From: Stenomitos frigidus ULC18 | GTDB lineage: Bacteria > Cyanobacteriota > Cyanobacteriia > Leptolyngbyales > Leptolyngbyaceae | Reading direction: 5' to 3' | Assembly (NCBI RefSeq): GCF_003003795.1 | Contig: NZ_PVWK01000102.1 | Location: 1 to 46,554, forward strand | DNA length: 46,554 nt | Shown here: positions 8,189 through 16,328 of the stretch, piece by piece | Numbering within the stretch: position 1 is the stretch's first letter | Layout: each line of letters begins with the position of its first letter | The notes under the pieces: model-generated | Database searches by the model: none | Told to the model about the DNA's origin: nothing | Seen by the model: the letters and a program-made list of their open reading frames with translations, nothing else | Made by a program: the position numbers and the translations under genes

Positions 8189-9100
8189 TTAGTTTTGCAA
8201 ACTAAAGTCTAAGATGTGTTTCGCTGTGACTTGCGGTTGCTCAATGTGGGGAACGTGTTTGCTGTCTCGAATCCAGATGAGTTGACTCCCAGCAATGTCC
8301 CGATGAAATTTTTTCGCGTCATCAGTGCCCAACACATCATCTGCTTCACCCCACAAAATTAGTGTGGGGTTGGTAATGTGACCAATGCGATGCCCATGGC
8401 TCATGCAGGCATTTTCACCCAAAAAACTGTAGCCTCCACTTTTAGTAAAGGAAACCATTGAATCATGCCAACCAGGCATTTCTGTATGAATGACCGAACA
8501 GCGCAGCAGATCTAGCAGATCGGGATCAGCGTTTGTGGACGTACTGAACTCCAACGCTTTGAGTTTGCGCTGTCGCAGATACTCAACGGCCCAATAATCC
8601 AGAGGTGGGAACAGAAATTTGACGTAGGGCGGCGGTCCGGTGTAACCTACGCTGTCAATCAACACCAGTTTGGCAAAGATTTCGGGATGGGAGAGAGTGA
8701 AATCGATCGCCACCGCTCCGCCCATCGATGCCCCCACCAGAATCATGGGTTGACGAATTTGAGTGTGCCAAAAATGATACAGGTGAGTCTTGATGTAGTC
8801 TGGAGTGCAGGCAACGGTAGCGGGACGAGCGGTGAAACCAAACCCCAGCAAATCGAGTAGCCAGGTTGATTGATGTTGCAAAAGCGGGAGCAAATAGCGA
8901 AACTCCAGCAAAGAACTATCGAAGCCGTGCAACAGCAGGATAGGAATACCATCGCCTGACTGTTGGACAAAAGCAGTTTCAATGGGTCGAGGACATAAGG
9001 GAGTAGCGATCGAGCACCGTTGCATTGCTTGCACTAAACTTACTGACTCTTCTGCGGTTAATTGCGCGATCGAGTCGGGCAAAAAATCGTGTGTTTGCAT
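8189..9100 (-). CDS. Alpha/beta-fold hydrolase
   Basis: The product is 303 aa with the alpha/beta hydrolase core. It has an oxyanion-hole motif LLLHGFD (56-61), nucleophile elbow GASMGG with Ser125, a likely acid in WGEADDVLG, and the catalytic His in DSKHVPHIEQP near the end. The substrate is unknown; epoxide-hydrolase or esterase-like activity is possible. The gene starts 3 nt after the stop of the CobN C-terminal half and runs the same way, so it is probably the last gene of the cobN transcript. That places it in the same pathway block, but the tie is by position only. Confidence 0.85.
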   Translation of the reverse strand: MQTHDFLPDSIAQLTAEESVSLVQAMQRCSIATPLCPRPIETAFVQQSGDGIPILLLHGFDSSLLEFRYLLPLLQHQSTWLLDLLGFGFTARPATVACTPDYIKTHLYHFWHTQIRQPMILVGASMGGAVAIDFTLSHPEIFAKLVLIDSVGYTGPPPYVKFLFPPLDYWAVEYLRQRKLKALEFSTSTNADPDLLDLLRCSVIHTEMPGWHDSMVSFTKSGGYSFLGENACMSHGHRIGHITNPTLILWGEADDVLGTDDAKKFHRDIAGSQLIWIRDSKHVPHIEQPQVTAKHILDFSLQN

Positions 9101-9103
9101 AAG

Positions 9104-10105
9104 TTAGCTCAACACCCCAACTTTGTCAGATTCCTGTGCTCCTCGCTTCTGCGCCCCAGTCCCCATTTCAATTTGAGCTTCAATGTCGTGATAAATCTCC
9201 TGTAGTTTTTCTCGTTCTGCATCCGTCGGTTGCCAGTAGCCGCGATGGTCTGCCTCACCCAGTTTGCGAATAATTTCCGCTTCAGCATAAGGATTGTTGT
9301 CCATTAAACGTTGGCGCATGGCATCATCAAATACAAACCGTTTGGCAACCTTGCTCCAGGTGGCAGTGCCGACACTCTGAGTCAGGGCATCGAGTCCAAT
9401 CAAATACTCCACTCGATTGGCGATTTCCTGCGCTCCTTTATGGTCATGGTTCAGCATCCCGTCAATCCATTTTGGGTTAAACAACCGACTGGTGACACCC
9501 TGGCGCACGGCTTCTTCAATGGTTTTGACTTGAATCCGTTCTTTGGTCGTATCGGCAATGAGGACTTGCGGACGATCGCCGCGCACCATGGTGGTTGCCT
9601 GCGCCATGCCTCCAAAGAACTCGTAGTAGTGGTCTACATCGGTGACTTCAAATTCATGGGAGTCGCGCACCTGAGTAATGAATTTCGTACGTCCCAGTGC
9701 AGCCGTAAATGCCTCGCGAGATTGTGTTCCGGTGAGGCGATCGCCATAAAGATACTGGGTGCGGTTGATATACAGTTCACCCAGGTCGGTTTCGCTTTCC
9801 CAGGCGGCTGTTTCAATCATCGTACTCAAGCCGTTGCCATACTCGCCAGGCGGAGGCCCAAATAACCGAGCAGATGCTAGTCGAAATGCCTGCGGATCAT
9901 TGCCAAGCTGCGCGGCAAGGGCGATCGCATGACGACGAACCGAATTCGTCTCCAACGGCTCATCTAACTGGGCGACGGTCTGAAACGCCAGATCGATCAG
10001 CCGTACCAAGTTGGGAAATAGATCCCGGAAGAACCCGCAAATGTTGACAGTGACATCCACTCTGGGGCGACCCAATTCTTCTAGAGGAATGATCACTGGC
10101 TTCAT
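9104..10105 (-). CDS. cobN: CobN-family chelatase, C-terminal part
   Basis: The product is 333 aa and equals the last quarter of a CobN/ChlH-type large chelatase subunit. Recognisable stretches are [37 protein letters not shown] and [21 protein letters not shown]. It begins with an ATG that overlaps the stop of the N-terminal part (ATGA) and lies in the -1 frame to it. The two parts sum to about 1,280 aa, the usual CobN length. A weak AGGG lies about 8 nt before the ATG, so separate translation is possible. The alternative is one gene broken by loss of a T in the short T run on its coding strand (A run at 10106-10109). Confidence 0.85.
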   Translation of the reverse strand: MKPVIIPLEELGRPRVDVTVNICGFFRDLFPNLVRLIDLAFQTVAQLDEPLETNSVRRHAIALAAQLGNDPQAFRLASARLFGPPPGEYGNGLSTMIETAAWESETDLGELYINRTQYLYGDRLTGTQSREAFTAALGRTKFITQVRDSHEFEVTDVDHYYEFFGGMAQATTMVRGDRPQVLIADTTKERIQVKTIEEAVRQGVTSRLFNPKWIDGMLNHDHKGAQEIANRVEYLIGLDALTQSVGTATWSKVAKRFVFDDAMRQRLMDNNPYAEAEIIRKLGEADHRGYWQPTDAEREKLQEIYHDIEAQIEMGTGAQKRGAQESDKVGVLS

Positions 10106-12948
10106 AAAATAACCCTGCCCCGATCGACCTTTACGCCGATGTAGCGCAGAATCTGACCAATCGTTTCACCGTAGGTCTTGCAGGTTTCAAAGCCCCAGAG
10201 AATCACGCCCACTGCATCTGGATAAGTTCCGTGTTCCGTGTGGTATCGACGCAGAGTTTCCTCGGCAATACTTGCGCCTCGTTCGTAAGCGCTATCAGTC
10301 GGAAGTTTGGTGGGATCAAATTGGAACGTATTGCGTCCGGTGGGATACGTGTGAGGCGATCGCACCGGATCGCCACCCAGTCCCGGTTCCACGTAGCCAC
10401 CATTCAAAGCATGAAGTAGGGATGCCATCTCATCGGTTGTTTCGACCCACTGAGCGACTTGATGCAGGTAATCTAAGGCGGGTTGGAAGGGGGGGAGAGG
10501 GGGAGAGGGGGAGAAGAGTTCTGCAATCATTTCTCGGCTCTGTTGTGCCAACGTTTCAATGCGGGAGTCTGCATTGTCTAATAGCTGATCGTAATCGAGC
10601 CCCTGCGTTTGGGCGATGAGGCGAGGTAGAGCAGGGGCTTCGGGGCGATCGTACCGGGCGATCAGGTTCAGGTAATCAACTAAGCTGTCTCCCTGTAAGC
10701 GATGACCAAACGTGTGTAGCCCCACTGGAATGGCAACTCGTTTCAGTTCAAATAAATCCTGATGGAGCGTTTCTAACGCATTTTCATACGATGCAAAATC
10801 AAATTCTTCAATCGTTTCGATGGTGTCTAACTGATCAATCTGAGCCGATGTTAATTGCAGCGGTACATCGTGCTCTAGACAAACGGCGGCAATCTGCCGT
10901 AGAACACTCACCGCACGCGGCAAACTCGCTTGCTTCTGCACTTCATATTCATCGACTAAATCTTCTAAATGATCGAGATACTCATACAATCCGGCAGGAG
11001 TAAAGGTGGGGGAGGCATAGCTCACCAATTGGGCATAGCTGCGGCGTTTCGCGATCGTCCCTTCTGACACATTCACCACATGATACACGTAGGTATGCGG
11101 CACAGTTCCCAACAATGCATCTGGTGTAGAATCCTGAGCTAAAGCGACCTGCTTTCCAGGTAAAAATTCAAAGGTGCCGTGGGTGCCAATATGCACAATC
11201 GCATCTGCATTCCAGCCGCTTGGCTCGTCTAGCCAACGGTAAAACGCATTGTATTGATGGTGGGCGGGGAGACTATCATCATGCTGCAACTTGCTGGGGT
11301 CTTCATGTACTCCCCGCGAGGGCTGAATTGCCACGACGACATTGCCAAATTCAATCCCTGCAATCAAAATGTCATCCCCGTCTACCATCAGATCGCCGGG
11401 AGGAAGTCCAAAGGTGTTTTCAGTTTGTGTTTGTAATAGTTTAGGTAATTGCTTATACCAGTCTAAATAGATTTTTAAGGGAATGCGAATGGCGTGTTTG
11501 GCAGTCAGGTGAACCGAGGTGAAGTCGCCGTTATGCAATAGTCCGCGACTTAACAGCAGTTCCTTCAGGGTGTTGGCTGCGGGTGGCATGACACTGTAGC
11601 CTGCTGCCTGCATTTGCACCAGAATGTGTTCAACCGAGGCAAACACATCCAGGAATGAAGCTGTTCCCAAAGTGCCTTCACTGGGCGGATAGTTAAAGAT
11701 GACGATCGCCACTCGTTTCTCAGCATTTGCTTTACGTTGTAGGGCAGTGCGTTTCAGAATCCGTTGTGCCAACCGTTTGCCGCGTCCAGCAATGGGAGTG
11801 GCGATCGCGTCGTCGGATAATCCATAAATAATCACGGGGTCAATCGCCCCATCCAATTCAGGAAATGCCACCGTCGAAAGCGTCTCAATGGGTGGGAGAC
11901 CTTCCGCCGTTTGTTCCCACTGAGTAATTTCTCGATTATTCGAGGTAATGGCAACGTAATAGGGAATGTCTAGTGCTTTCAGGAGCGCGATCGTTTTTTC
12001 GGGATTGCCGCCCAGCGGACCGCCATCCAAGCGGAACCATAGTAGAGAGACGATCGCATCACAAATCCGTTGTCCATTGTGGAAAAAATGCTGCCGCAAC
12101 GCTTCGGCAGTGCCAATCCCATCAGCAAAGAAGGGAAGTACGTTCGCCCCATTCGCCAATTCTGCAAATAATTCTTGCCCGCCTGCTAAATTTGTCGCCA
12201 TGCTAGTGCCGCCATAGAACAACACCGCCACTGTCGGACGAGACGCATCGAGGGGATGGTCAGCGATGTAGTCGGTGTAGGAAAGGTAGCGATCGCCTGT
12301 TGTCAGATCCATAAAGCCAAAATCTGGATAGGCGATCGGCTCTGCGGCTTCCACCTCAACTCCGGCATACTCCGCCGCCACAAATCTAAGCAGATTGGCT
12401 AAATTCTCCACTCCAGAATTTGTCCAGTAGCTGAGGCACTTCGCCCAATTTTTCGCATGATGCATCGCTTCCGGAGACAGCATTCCCGCCATGCGCTCAA
12501 GCCCCTGCCCCATCTGTTTGATCTGGCGATAATCAGTGCCCGCAGAAGCGCTAGCTGGAATGCCTGCATTCTCCCGACTTCCCCTTTGCCCTCCCATCGC
12601 CGCGCTCGAAAACTTACCCATCCGAGTTAACGCCATGACACTCGGACCACCTCCAAACACGGGGATGAACGCAACATCTTGCCCCTGGGTTTCGACAAAG
12701 GCTCGTTGAATGACGGAAATGGCTAAATCAGGATTGCCTCGCAGATCAAATAAAACGGCTTTCGACTCCCGAATAGTCGCTAAAACGCCTTCTATCGATG
12801 CTGGGTCATCTTGAATCTGGTGAATCAGAAGCGTTGTCAAGTCAAACTGTTTTCCATCTTTTTCGTGGATGTGTTGTAGAGCACTTGATAAATCGCCCAA
12901 TGGAGAAGCAGATGAAATCAGCGTCAACCGTGGTAGTGAGTTTGGCAT
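10102..12948 (-). CDS. cobN: CobN-family chelatase large subunit, N-terminal part
   Basis: The product is 948 aa from the ATG at 12948, with ctGGAAG upstream. CobN/ChlH features include the early [10 protein letters not shown] and [10 protein letters not shown], the [11 protein letters not shown] region, [14 protein letters not shown] near 585-600, and [17 protein letters not shown] close to the end. CobN is the large subunit of the ATP-dependent cobaltochelatase that inserts cobalt into the corrin ring. In cyanobacteria it is thought to work with ChlI/ChlD-type AAA subunits, which are absent here. HmuS-type CobN relatives occur in haem-uptake loci, so porphyrin handling is an alternative. 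The frame stops 4 nt into the C-terminal ORF. A GA-rich simple repeat inside the gene codes for a Pro/Ser stretch. Confidence 0.88.
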   Translation of the reverse strand: MPNSLPRLTLISSASPLGDLSSALQHIHEKDGKQFDLTTLLIHQIQDDPASIEGVLATIRESKAVLFDLRGNPDLAISVIQRAFVETQGQDVAFIPVFGGGPSVMALTRMGKFSSAAMGGQRGSRENAGIPASASAGTDYRQIKQMGQGLERMAGMLSPEAMHHAKNWAKCLSYWTNSGVENLANLLRFVAAEYAGVEVEAAEPIAYPDFGFMDLTTGDRYLSYTDYIADHPLDASRPTVAVLFYGGTSMATNLAGGQELFAELANGANVLPFFADGIGTAEALRQHFFHNGQRICDAIVSLLWFRLDGGPLGGNPEKTIALLKALDIPYYVAITSNNREITQWEQTAEGLPPIETLSTVAFPELDGAIDPVIIYGLSDDAIATPIAGRGKRLAQRILKRTALQRKANAEKRVAIVIFNYPPSEGTLGTASFLDVFASVEHILVQMQAAGYSVMPPAANTLKELLLSRGLLHNGDFTSVHLTAKHAIRIPLKIYLDWYKQLPKLLQTQTENTFGLPPGDLMVDGDDILIAGIEFGNVVVAIQPSRGVHEDPSKLQHDDSLPAHHQYNAFYRWLDEPSGWNADAIVHIGTHGTFEFLPGKQVALAQDSTPDALLGTVPHTYVYHVVNVSEGTIAKRRSYAQLVSYASPTFTPAGLYEYLDHLEDLVDEYEVQKQASLPRAVSVLRQIAAVCLEHDVPLQLTSAQIDQLDTIETIEEFDFASYENALETLHQDLFELKRVAIPVGLHTFGHRLQGDSLVDYLNLIARYDRPEAPALPRLIAQTQGLDYDQLLDNADSRIETLAQQSREMIAELFSPSPPLPPFQPALDYLHQVAQWVETTDEMASLLHALNGGYVEPGLGGDPVRSPHTYPTGRNTFQFDPTKLPTDSAYERGASIAEETLRRYHTEHGTYPDAVGVILWGFETCKTYGETIGQILRYIGVKVDRGRVIL
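10487..10515. repeat. In-frame GGGGGAGA repeat inside cobN
   Basis: The block is about three copies of GGGGGAGA. On the coding strand it gives the low-complexity SPSPPLPP loop in the chelatase. The frame is kept across it. Confidence 0.7.
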
Positions 12949-13315
12949 AATGAAGCGCTTCCAGAAGTCTGTTTTCGTTAAAGCAAATATTCCAGCAGAA
13001 TCACCAAGACCCAGCGTTGATCCGCTCCTTCCTCAGGAAAGGATATCTGCTGTCAGCCAAATATGCAATAGTTCTGCTATTGCTTGCTTTAGCCAGCACT
13101 CTGGCACTTCATAACTTTCACTATTTTTCTCTCGTTTAGAGTTTGCTTTCTAAGTAGTCGGACAAGATAATTTACATACCATTTCACGGCAGATTAAGGT
13201 TTCCAGCACAGTTCATGAGTAATTAATTCTGTACAACTACTTATAGACGTAGAAAGCAGTGATTGAACCGTGATAAGTCGTGTTATTCACAAACCACCCG
13301 CTTTTCCCACTGCCC
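12949..13315. other. Gene-free leader region of cobN and tail of parE
   Basis: I see no gene in these 367 bases. Read on the minus strand it should hold the cobN promoter. No cobalamin riboswitch core or B12 box could be found, and no strong promoter stands out. Confidence 0.5.
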
Positions 13316-13660
13316 TTATACGTCGAGATCGCGCTCACGCCCCAAATTGATCACGGAAAATGGCTCCAGATCGCGGGAGCCGTTGATCACTTTGAGGATT
13401 TCAACCTGATCGCGGAGAGAACGGTCGAACACGAGATAATCGCTAAACTCCTTCACCTGCCAAGCGCGGAGGTTCGCCAGTTTGGGGTGTTCAAACGGCC
13501 AGACTTTGCCGATGTCGGGATCGGTGGCAAGGCGGACGAAGGTGTCATCGCAGGCGGCATAAAACCTGAGACCAGCATCTTGACCCGCATATTCAGCGAT
13601 GCCAAAGGCTTCCCGATCCACATCGGCGATCGCGGTTGGAAGCATGACCTGCTTTTTCAC
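13316..13660 (-). CDS. parE: ParE-type toxin of a type II toxin-antitoxin system
   Basis: The product is 114 aa if translation begins at the GTG at 13660, which overlaps the parD stop as GTGA. A longer frame from 13711 runs deep into parD and is unlikely. The body follows the RelE/ParE pattern: MLPTAIADVDREAFGIAEYAG, then GLRFYAACDDTF, then a core beta strand region and VEILKVINGSRDLEP, close to the family ending with the V-hydrophobic-H/N-G-xRDLE motif. ParE toxins poison DNA gyrase in the known cases. The partner antitoxin is directly upstream. The role is probably post-segregational stabilisation of the replicon. Confidence 0.87.
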   Translation of the reverse strand: MKKQVMLPTAIADVDREAFGIAEYAGQDAGLRFYAACDDTFVRLATDPDIGKVWPFEHPKLANLRAWQVKEFSDYLVFDRSLRDQVEILKVINGSRDLEPFSVINLGRERDLDV

Positions 13661-13920
13661 TGTTGCCGCGCTTGCATCCGGCTGATCAAGGCTTGGCGGC
13701 GCTGCTCCCAAAATTCTGGAGTGATGTCCACCGGCTCACCCGATTCCAGACTTTCTAACAGCAGGGCTTCTAGTTTCTGCTCTTGACGGTGCTTCTGGTC
13801 TTCGCGCACCAATGTCCGCATATATTCGCTAGGAGTGCTGAAAGCGCCTTTCTGCACCTGGGTTTCAATGTATTCTTTCATCGCCCTGGGAAGGGAAATG
13901 TTGAGGGAGGTCATGTCCAT
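13657..13920 (-). CDS. parD: ParD-type antitoxin (ribbon-helix-helix)
   Basis: The product is 87 aa from the ATG at 13920. A long 212-aa frame extends upstream, but its extra residues look random, whereas MTSLNISLPRAMKEYIE is the canonical ParD N-terminal beta strand and helix. KGAFSTPSEYMRTLVRED completes the RHH DNA-binding unit. The C-terminal part (LEALLLESLESGEPVDIT) is the usual toxin-wrapping region. ParD neutralises ParE and represses its own promoter. The toxin start overlaps its stop. Two CAGTTAATG repeats 10 bp apart lie just upstream, a natural place for the operator. Confidence 0.9.
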   Translation of the reverse strand: MDMTSLNISLPRAMKEYIETQVQKGAFSTPSEYMRTLVREDQKHRQEQKLEALLLESLESGEPVDITPEFWEQRRQALISRMQARQQ

Positions 13921-13953
13921 AGGGTAATGCCGCTGGAGGTGACAGGATGACTG

Positions 13954-13976
13954 ACAGTTAATGGCAGTTAATGACA
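13954..13976. promoter_or_regulatory. Candidate ParD operator: two CAGTTAATG repeats
   Basis: The 9-mer CAGTTAATG occurs at 13955 and 13965, one helical turn apart, 35-55 nt upstream of the parD start. A CATAAT-like -10 box on the minus strand follows near 13977-13982. RHH antitoxins bind such tandem short sites. This is inference from placement. Confidence 0.45.
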
Positions 13977-14034
13977 TTATGCCGCACTCCATGAATTCCA
14001 ACCCAGACCCGGCACTAAAGCCGCAAATTTTGTC

Positions 14035-14044
14035 CCCACGTGGG
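14035..14044. repeat. CCCACGTGGG palindrome
   Basis: A perfect 10-bp palindrome, extended imperfectly by GTCC/GGAC, lies between the parD promoter and the repeat cluster. Function unknown. Confidence 0.4.
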
Positions 14045-14100
14045 ACTTCTGCAGACGGCGCAGAAGCGCGACAAGAGAATGGGGCTTTCAGCCTTGCCGG

Positions 14101-14202
14101 TGGCTGCTTTTGGCTGCTTTTGGGCCTCTGTACTACTCGGCTTGAGTCCAACTTGAGTCCATTCGAGTAGTACAGCCATTTTTGTGACCGTTTTCGACGG
14201 TC
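14101..14202. repeat. Cluster of tandem, direct and inverted repeats
   Basis: In 100 bp there are four elements. TGGCTGCTTT is tandemly doubled (14101-14120). A perfect 12-bp inverted repeat, CTGTACTACTCG/CGAGTAGTACAG, lies at 14128-14139 and 14164-14175. Inside it are two direct CTTGAGTCCA copies (14141-14150, 14152-14161). A GACCG/CGGTC inverted repeat lies at 14186-14202. The cluster sits beside the broken end of the pseudogene that follows. It could be a recombination, integration or protein-binding site. Confidence 0.7.
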
Positions 14203-14207
14203 GCGAT

Positions 14208-15287
14208 CTACACCTCGCTTTTGCTTTTGAGGCGATCCGATGCCATCGATTTCAAGTTTAAGCTTGTCGCTAAATTGAGGAGAGCATTGCTGCAATAAAG
14301 CGGTCTATGTAATTGACATTTCACAAAGGTGCGATCGTGCGCCACAAATAGGGGGGGCATGAGCACTTTGCGACTGTCACTCATCGCCGACTTGAAGAAC
14401 TTACTGCCGATGTCACCCGGCAAGCGGTCGGCCCAGTTCGTCATTTCTTCCGACACCACGCTGGTAATGCGCTGCTGCTGCCGTAAGGACTGCTGCCAGT
14501 CTTCCTCAGTTAACCCAGAGCGGTTGAACTCCTGATAGCGGCGTTCGATTTCGTCGAGGTACCACTTGAGGAAGGCCGCGATCGCGCGGTAGTTCATCCC
14601 GGCACCGATATGCCGAATGCCCTGCCATTCGTGGTTGGCAGCGTGAGGGTCGAGCACAACGACCTGGTGCCCCGCGCGCACTTTCTGCATGACCAGATAA
14701 CGCGCTGTCCAGCTCTTCCCGGCCCCCATGCCACCAAACAACAACCCTGGATATTCCAGGAAGTTTTGCAGGTAAGCGGTGGTATCAGCCGTCGCAGCAG
14801 ACGCGGGAGTGACAGGACTGGCTGGCGACCCAGAAGCAGCGGCGGCTGGTGGGGACGCTTGTGGCATCGCTGGCGGGGGTGCCGGGGGTACTTCCTGGTA
14901 CTCAGCGTATTCATCGGGCAGATAGGGGGCCATCTGTGGGTAGAACTTTTCGGCAGTTTGCAGTTGTGCTAACTGACTGTAAACCTGCAAATCAGACTGC
15001 TGCTGAATCGCCTGTAGCTAGCTCTGCTGCAGTAATGTTTGGCGCTCCCACTCCTGGTATTGCCGCCGATAATCACGTCGGGTTTGGGTGAGCAGCCAGG
15101 CGGATATGCACAGTCCAGTGTCGATCAACGACAGGGGAATTTTACGATAGGCCGCTTGATAGGTGAGCTGGGTGCCCAGAAAACGAAACGTTTCGGGCTG
15201 ATGCAGGTAGCCGCTGACCGCGAGAGCGGTGCTGGTCACTCCAGCGGCTAAGAGTCCGACAATCTGAGGTAGATAGGGGTCTTTCAC
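14208..15287 (-). pseudogene. Broken membrane-anchored VirD4/FtsK-like ATPase
   Basis: One frame runs from a GTG at 15287 to 14208 but is cut by an in-frame TAG at 15018-15020. Before the stop are two membrane segments (LPQIVGLLAAGV region; PLSLIDTGLCISAWLL) and a basic helix. After it the same frame continues with a Gln-rich coil, a Pro/Ala linker and an ATPase core with Walker A GGMGAGKSW and QVVVLDPHAANHEW. After MPPLFVAHDRT the expected sequence is replaced by unrelated residues, so the C-terminus is also lost. The domain order resembles the intact ATPase at 43711-46104. Such ATPases pump or couple DNA for conjugation or partition. Two lesions make function unlikely. Confidence 0.75.
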
Positions 15288-15469
15288 CGTAAAACCTCCT
15301 GCACCTGTTGCTGCACTTGCTGTTGCACCTGTTGACTGGTGTGGGCGAGTTGGTCAAACCAGCCCGTGAAGATGGCGACGACGAGAGCGATCGCCAGGGC
15401 CAGTAACCGGGCACTGCGAGACAAGTATGCGGGCAGAGCCAGGGACAGGAGGCAGGCGATCGCACCACA
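15284..15469 (-). pseudogene. 5'-truncated small membrane protein
   Basis: An open frame ending in TGA (GTGA overlap with the pseudogene downstream) encodes two hydrophobic segments (AIACLLSLALPAYL and LLALAIALVVAIF) and a Gln/Val-rich tail. It is closed upstream by a TGA at 15470-15472, with no good start. The intact operon at 43.4 kb likewise has a small membrane protein directly before its ATPase, so this looks like the decayed equivalent. Confidence 0.5.
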
Positions 15470-15535
15470 TCAGCACTGTCTAGCATCTCTCCGTCATCTT
15501 CGGCACAGTGGTCATAAACGACATGAAGCCGCTGC

Positions 15536-16324
15536 TTATTTCGGCTTTACAGGGCTACTCTGTGCTTCACCCTCATCTTGAAGGGAAGTTACCAACCGTT
15601 GGCGTAAGTCTTGAATTTGCTGGTCACGCGCAGCAGGGCTAGGATCGTTGTTGTAGGGAAGGTTCAGTATCTGAGTAATGAAGTAAGCTGCTAAATCCGA
15701 CACCCGATAGTGCATGTACATATCGCTAATGGCTCCCCACTCACTGGAGCCATACCGCAACCCATTGTTGTTACTAAGTAAACGAGACAGACAAGGCAGG
15801 GCCGCCTGCCCATAACCAATTAGTGTCCTGCCAAAAATCGCCGCTCCATGACCAGGTACTCCCCATAGGTCATAGGAAATTTTGCCTTCAATAGTACTTT
15901 GCATAGTCTGGCAGTACGCTCCTACAAGTCTCTGATCTGCTGATTGACCCGCTTTAATAAGGTTTTCTTGAGCATAGACCCGCAGCTTGGGTGGAAGGTA
16001 CTGCCTTGCTACAATCTTGGCTAACTCTAACTCTGCATTCGGTTGCGCTAAAACGATTTCTATACGCTCAGAGAAGAACGGCGCTATCCCAAAGATAGAG
16101 TTTAGGCGATCTCCCAGTAGCCACTTCTCAATCGTGTTGGCATCTGCTTCTGAGATCAACATCGCTGCAACTACAAGATTTGACGAAGGTGGGTGAAAGC
16201 GAAACGCCTGATTGTGCTTAAGATCTGCTCCCATAACAGCAAATCCTGTTATGTATCCGAGAAACGGCATCACTACTCCGCCTGTCTGTGCTATTTGAAA
16301 AAGCAGCGGCTTATTTCGGTTCAT
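15536..16324 (-). CDS. Conserved-looking hypothetical protein
   Basis: The product is 262 aa and I do not recognise the family. It is soluble-looking with no convincing signal peptide, although residues 10-32 are fairly hydrophobic. The middle is helical (LELAKIVARQYLPPKLRVYAQ). A Gly-rich stretch with GVPGHGAAIFGRTLIGYGQAALP is followed by a Tyr-rich segment (SDMYMHYRVSDLAAYF). The helix pattern would fit HEAT-like repeats, but that is a guess. Its ATG is 4 nt after the stop of the giant repeat protein on the same strand, so the two are almost certainly co-transcribed and may act together. Confidence 0.7.
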   Translation of the reverse strand: MNRNKPLLFQIAQTGGVVMPFLGYITGFAVMGADLKHNQAFRFHPPSSNLVVAAMLISEADANTIEKWLLGDRLNSIFGIAPFFSERIEIVLAQPNAELELAKIVARQYLPPKLRVYAQENLIKAGQSADQRLVGAYCQTMQSTIEGKISYDLWGVPGHGAAIFGRTLIGYGQAALPCLSRLLSNNNGLRYGSSEWGAISDMYMHYRVSDLAAYFITQILNLPYNNDPSPAARDQQIQDLRQRLVTSLQDEGEAQSSPVKPK

Positions 16325-16328
16325 AGGA

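Noticed and set aside
10095-10120. Programmed -1 frameshift in cobN
   Set aside because: No canonical X-XXY-YYZ slippery site is present at the junction. A lost T or an independent restart explains the overlap more simply.
13661-13711. Longer ParE start at 13711
   Set aside because: It would run 50 nt inside parD with non-family residues, whereas the GTG at 13660 gives the usual coupled start and family N-terminus.
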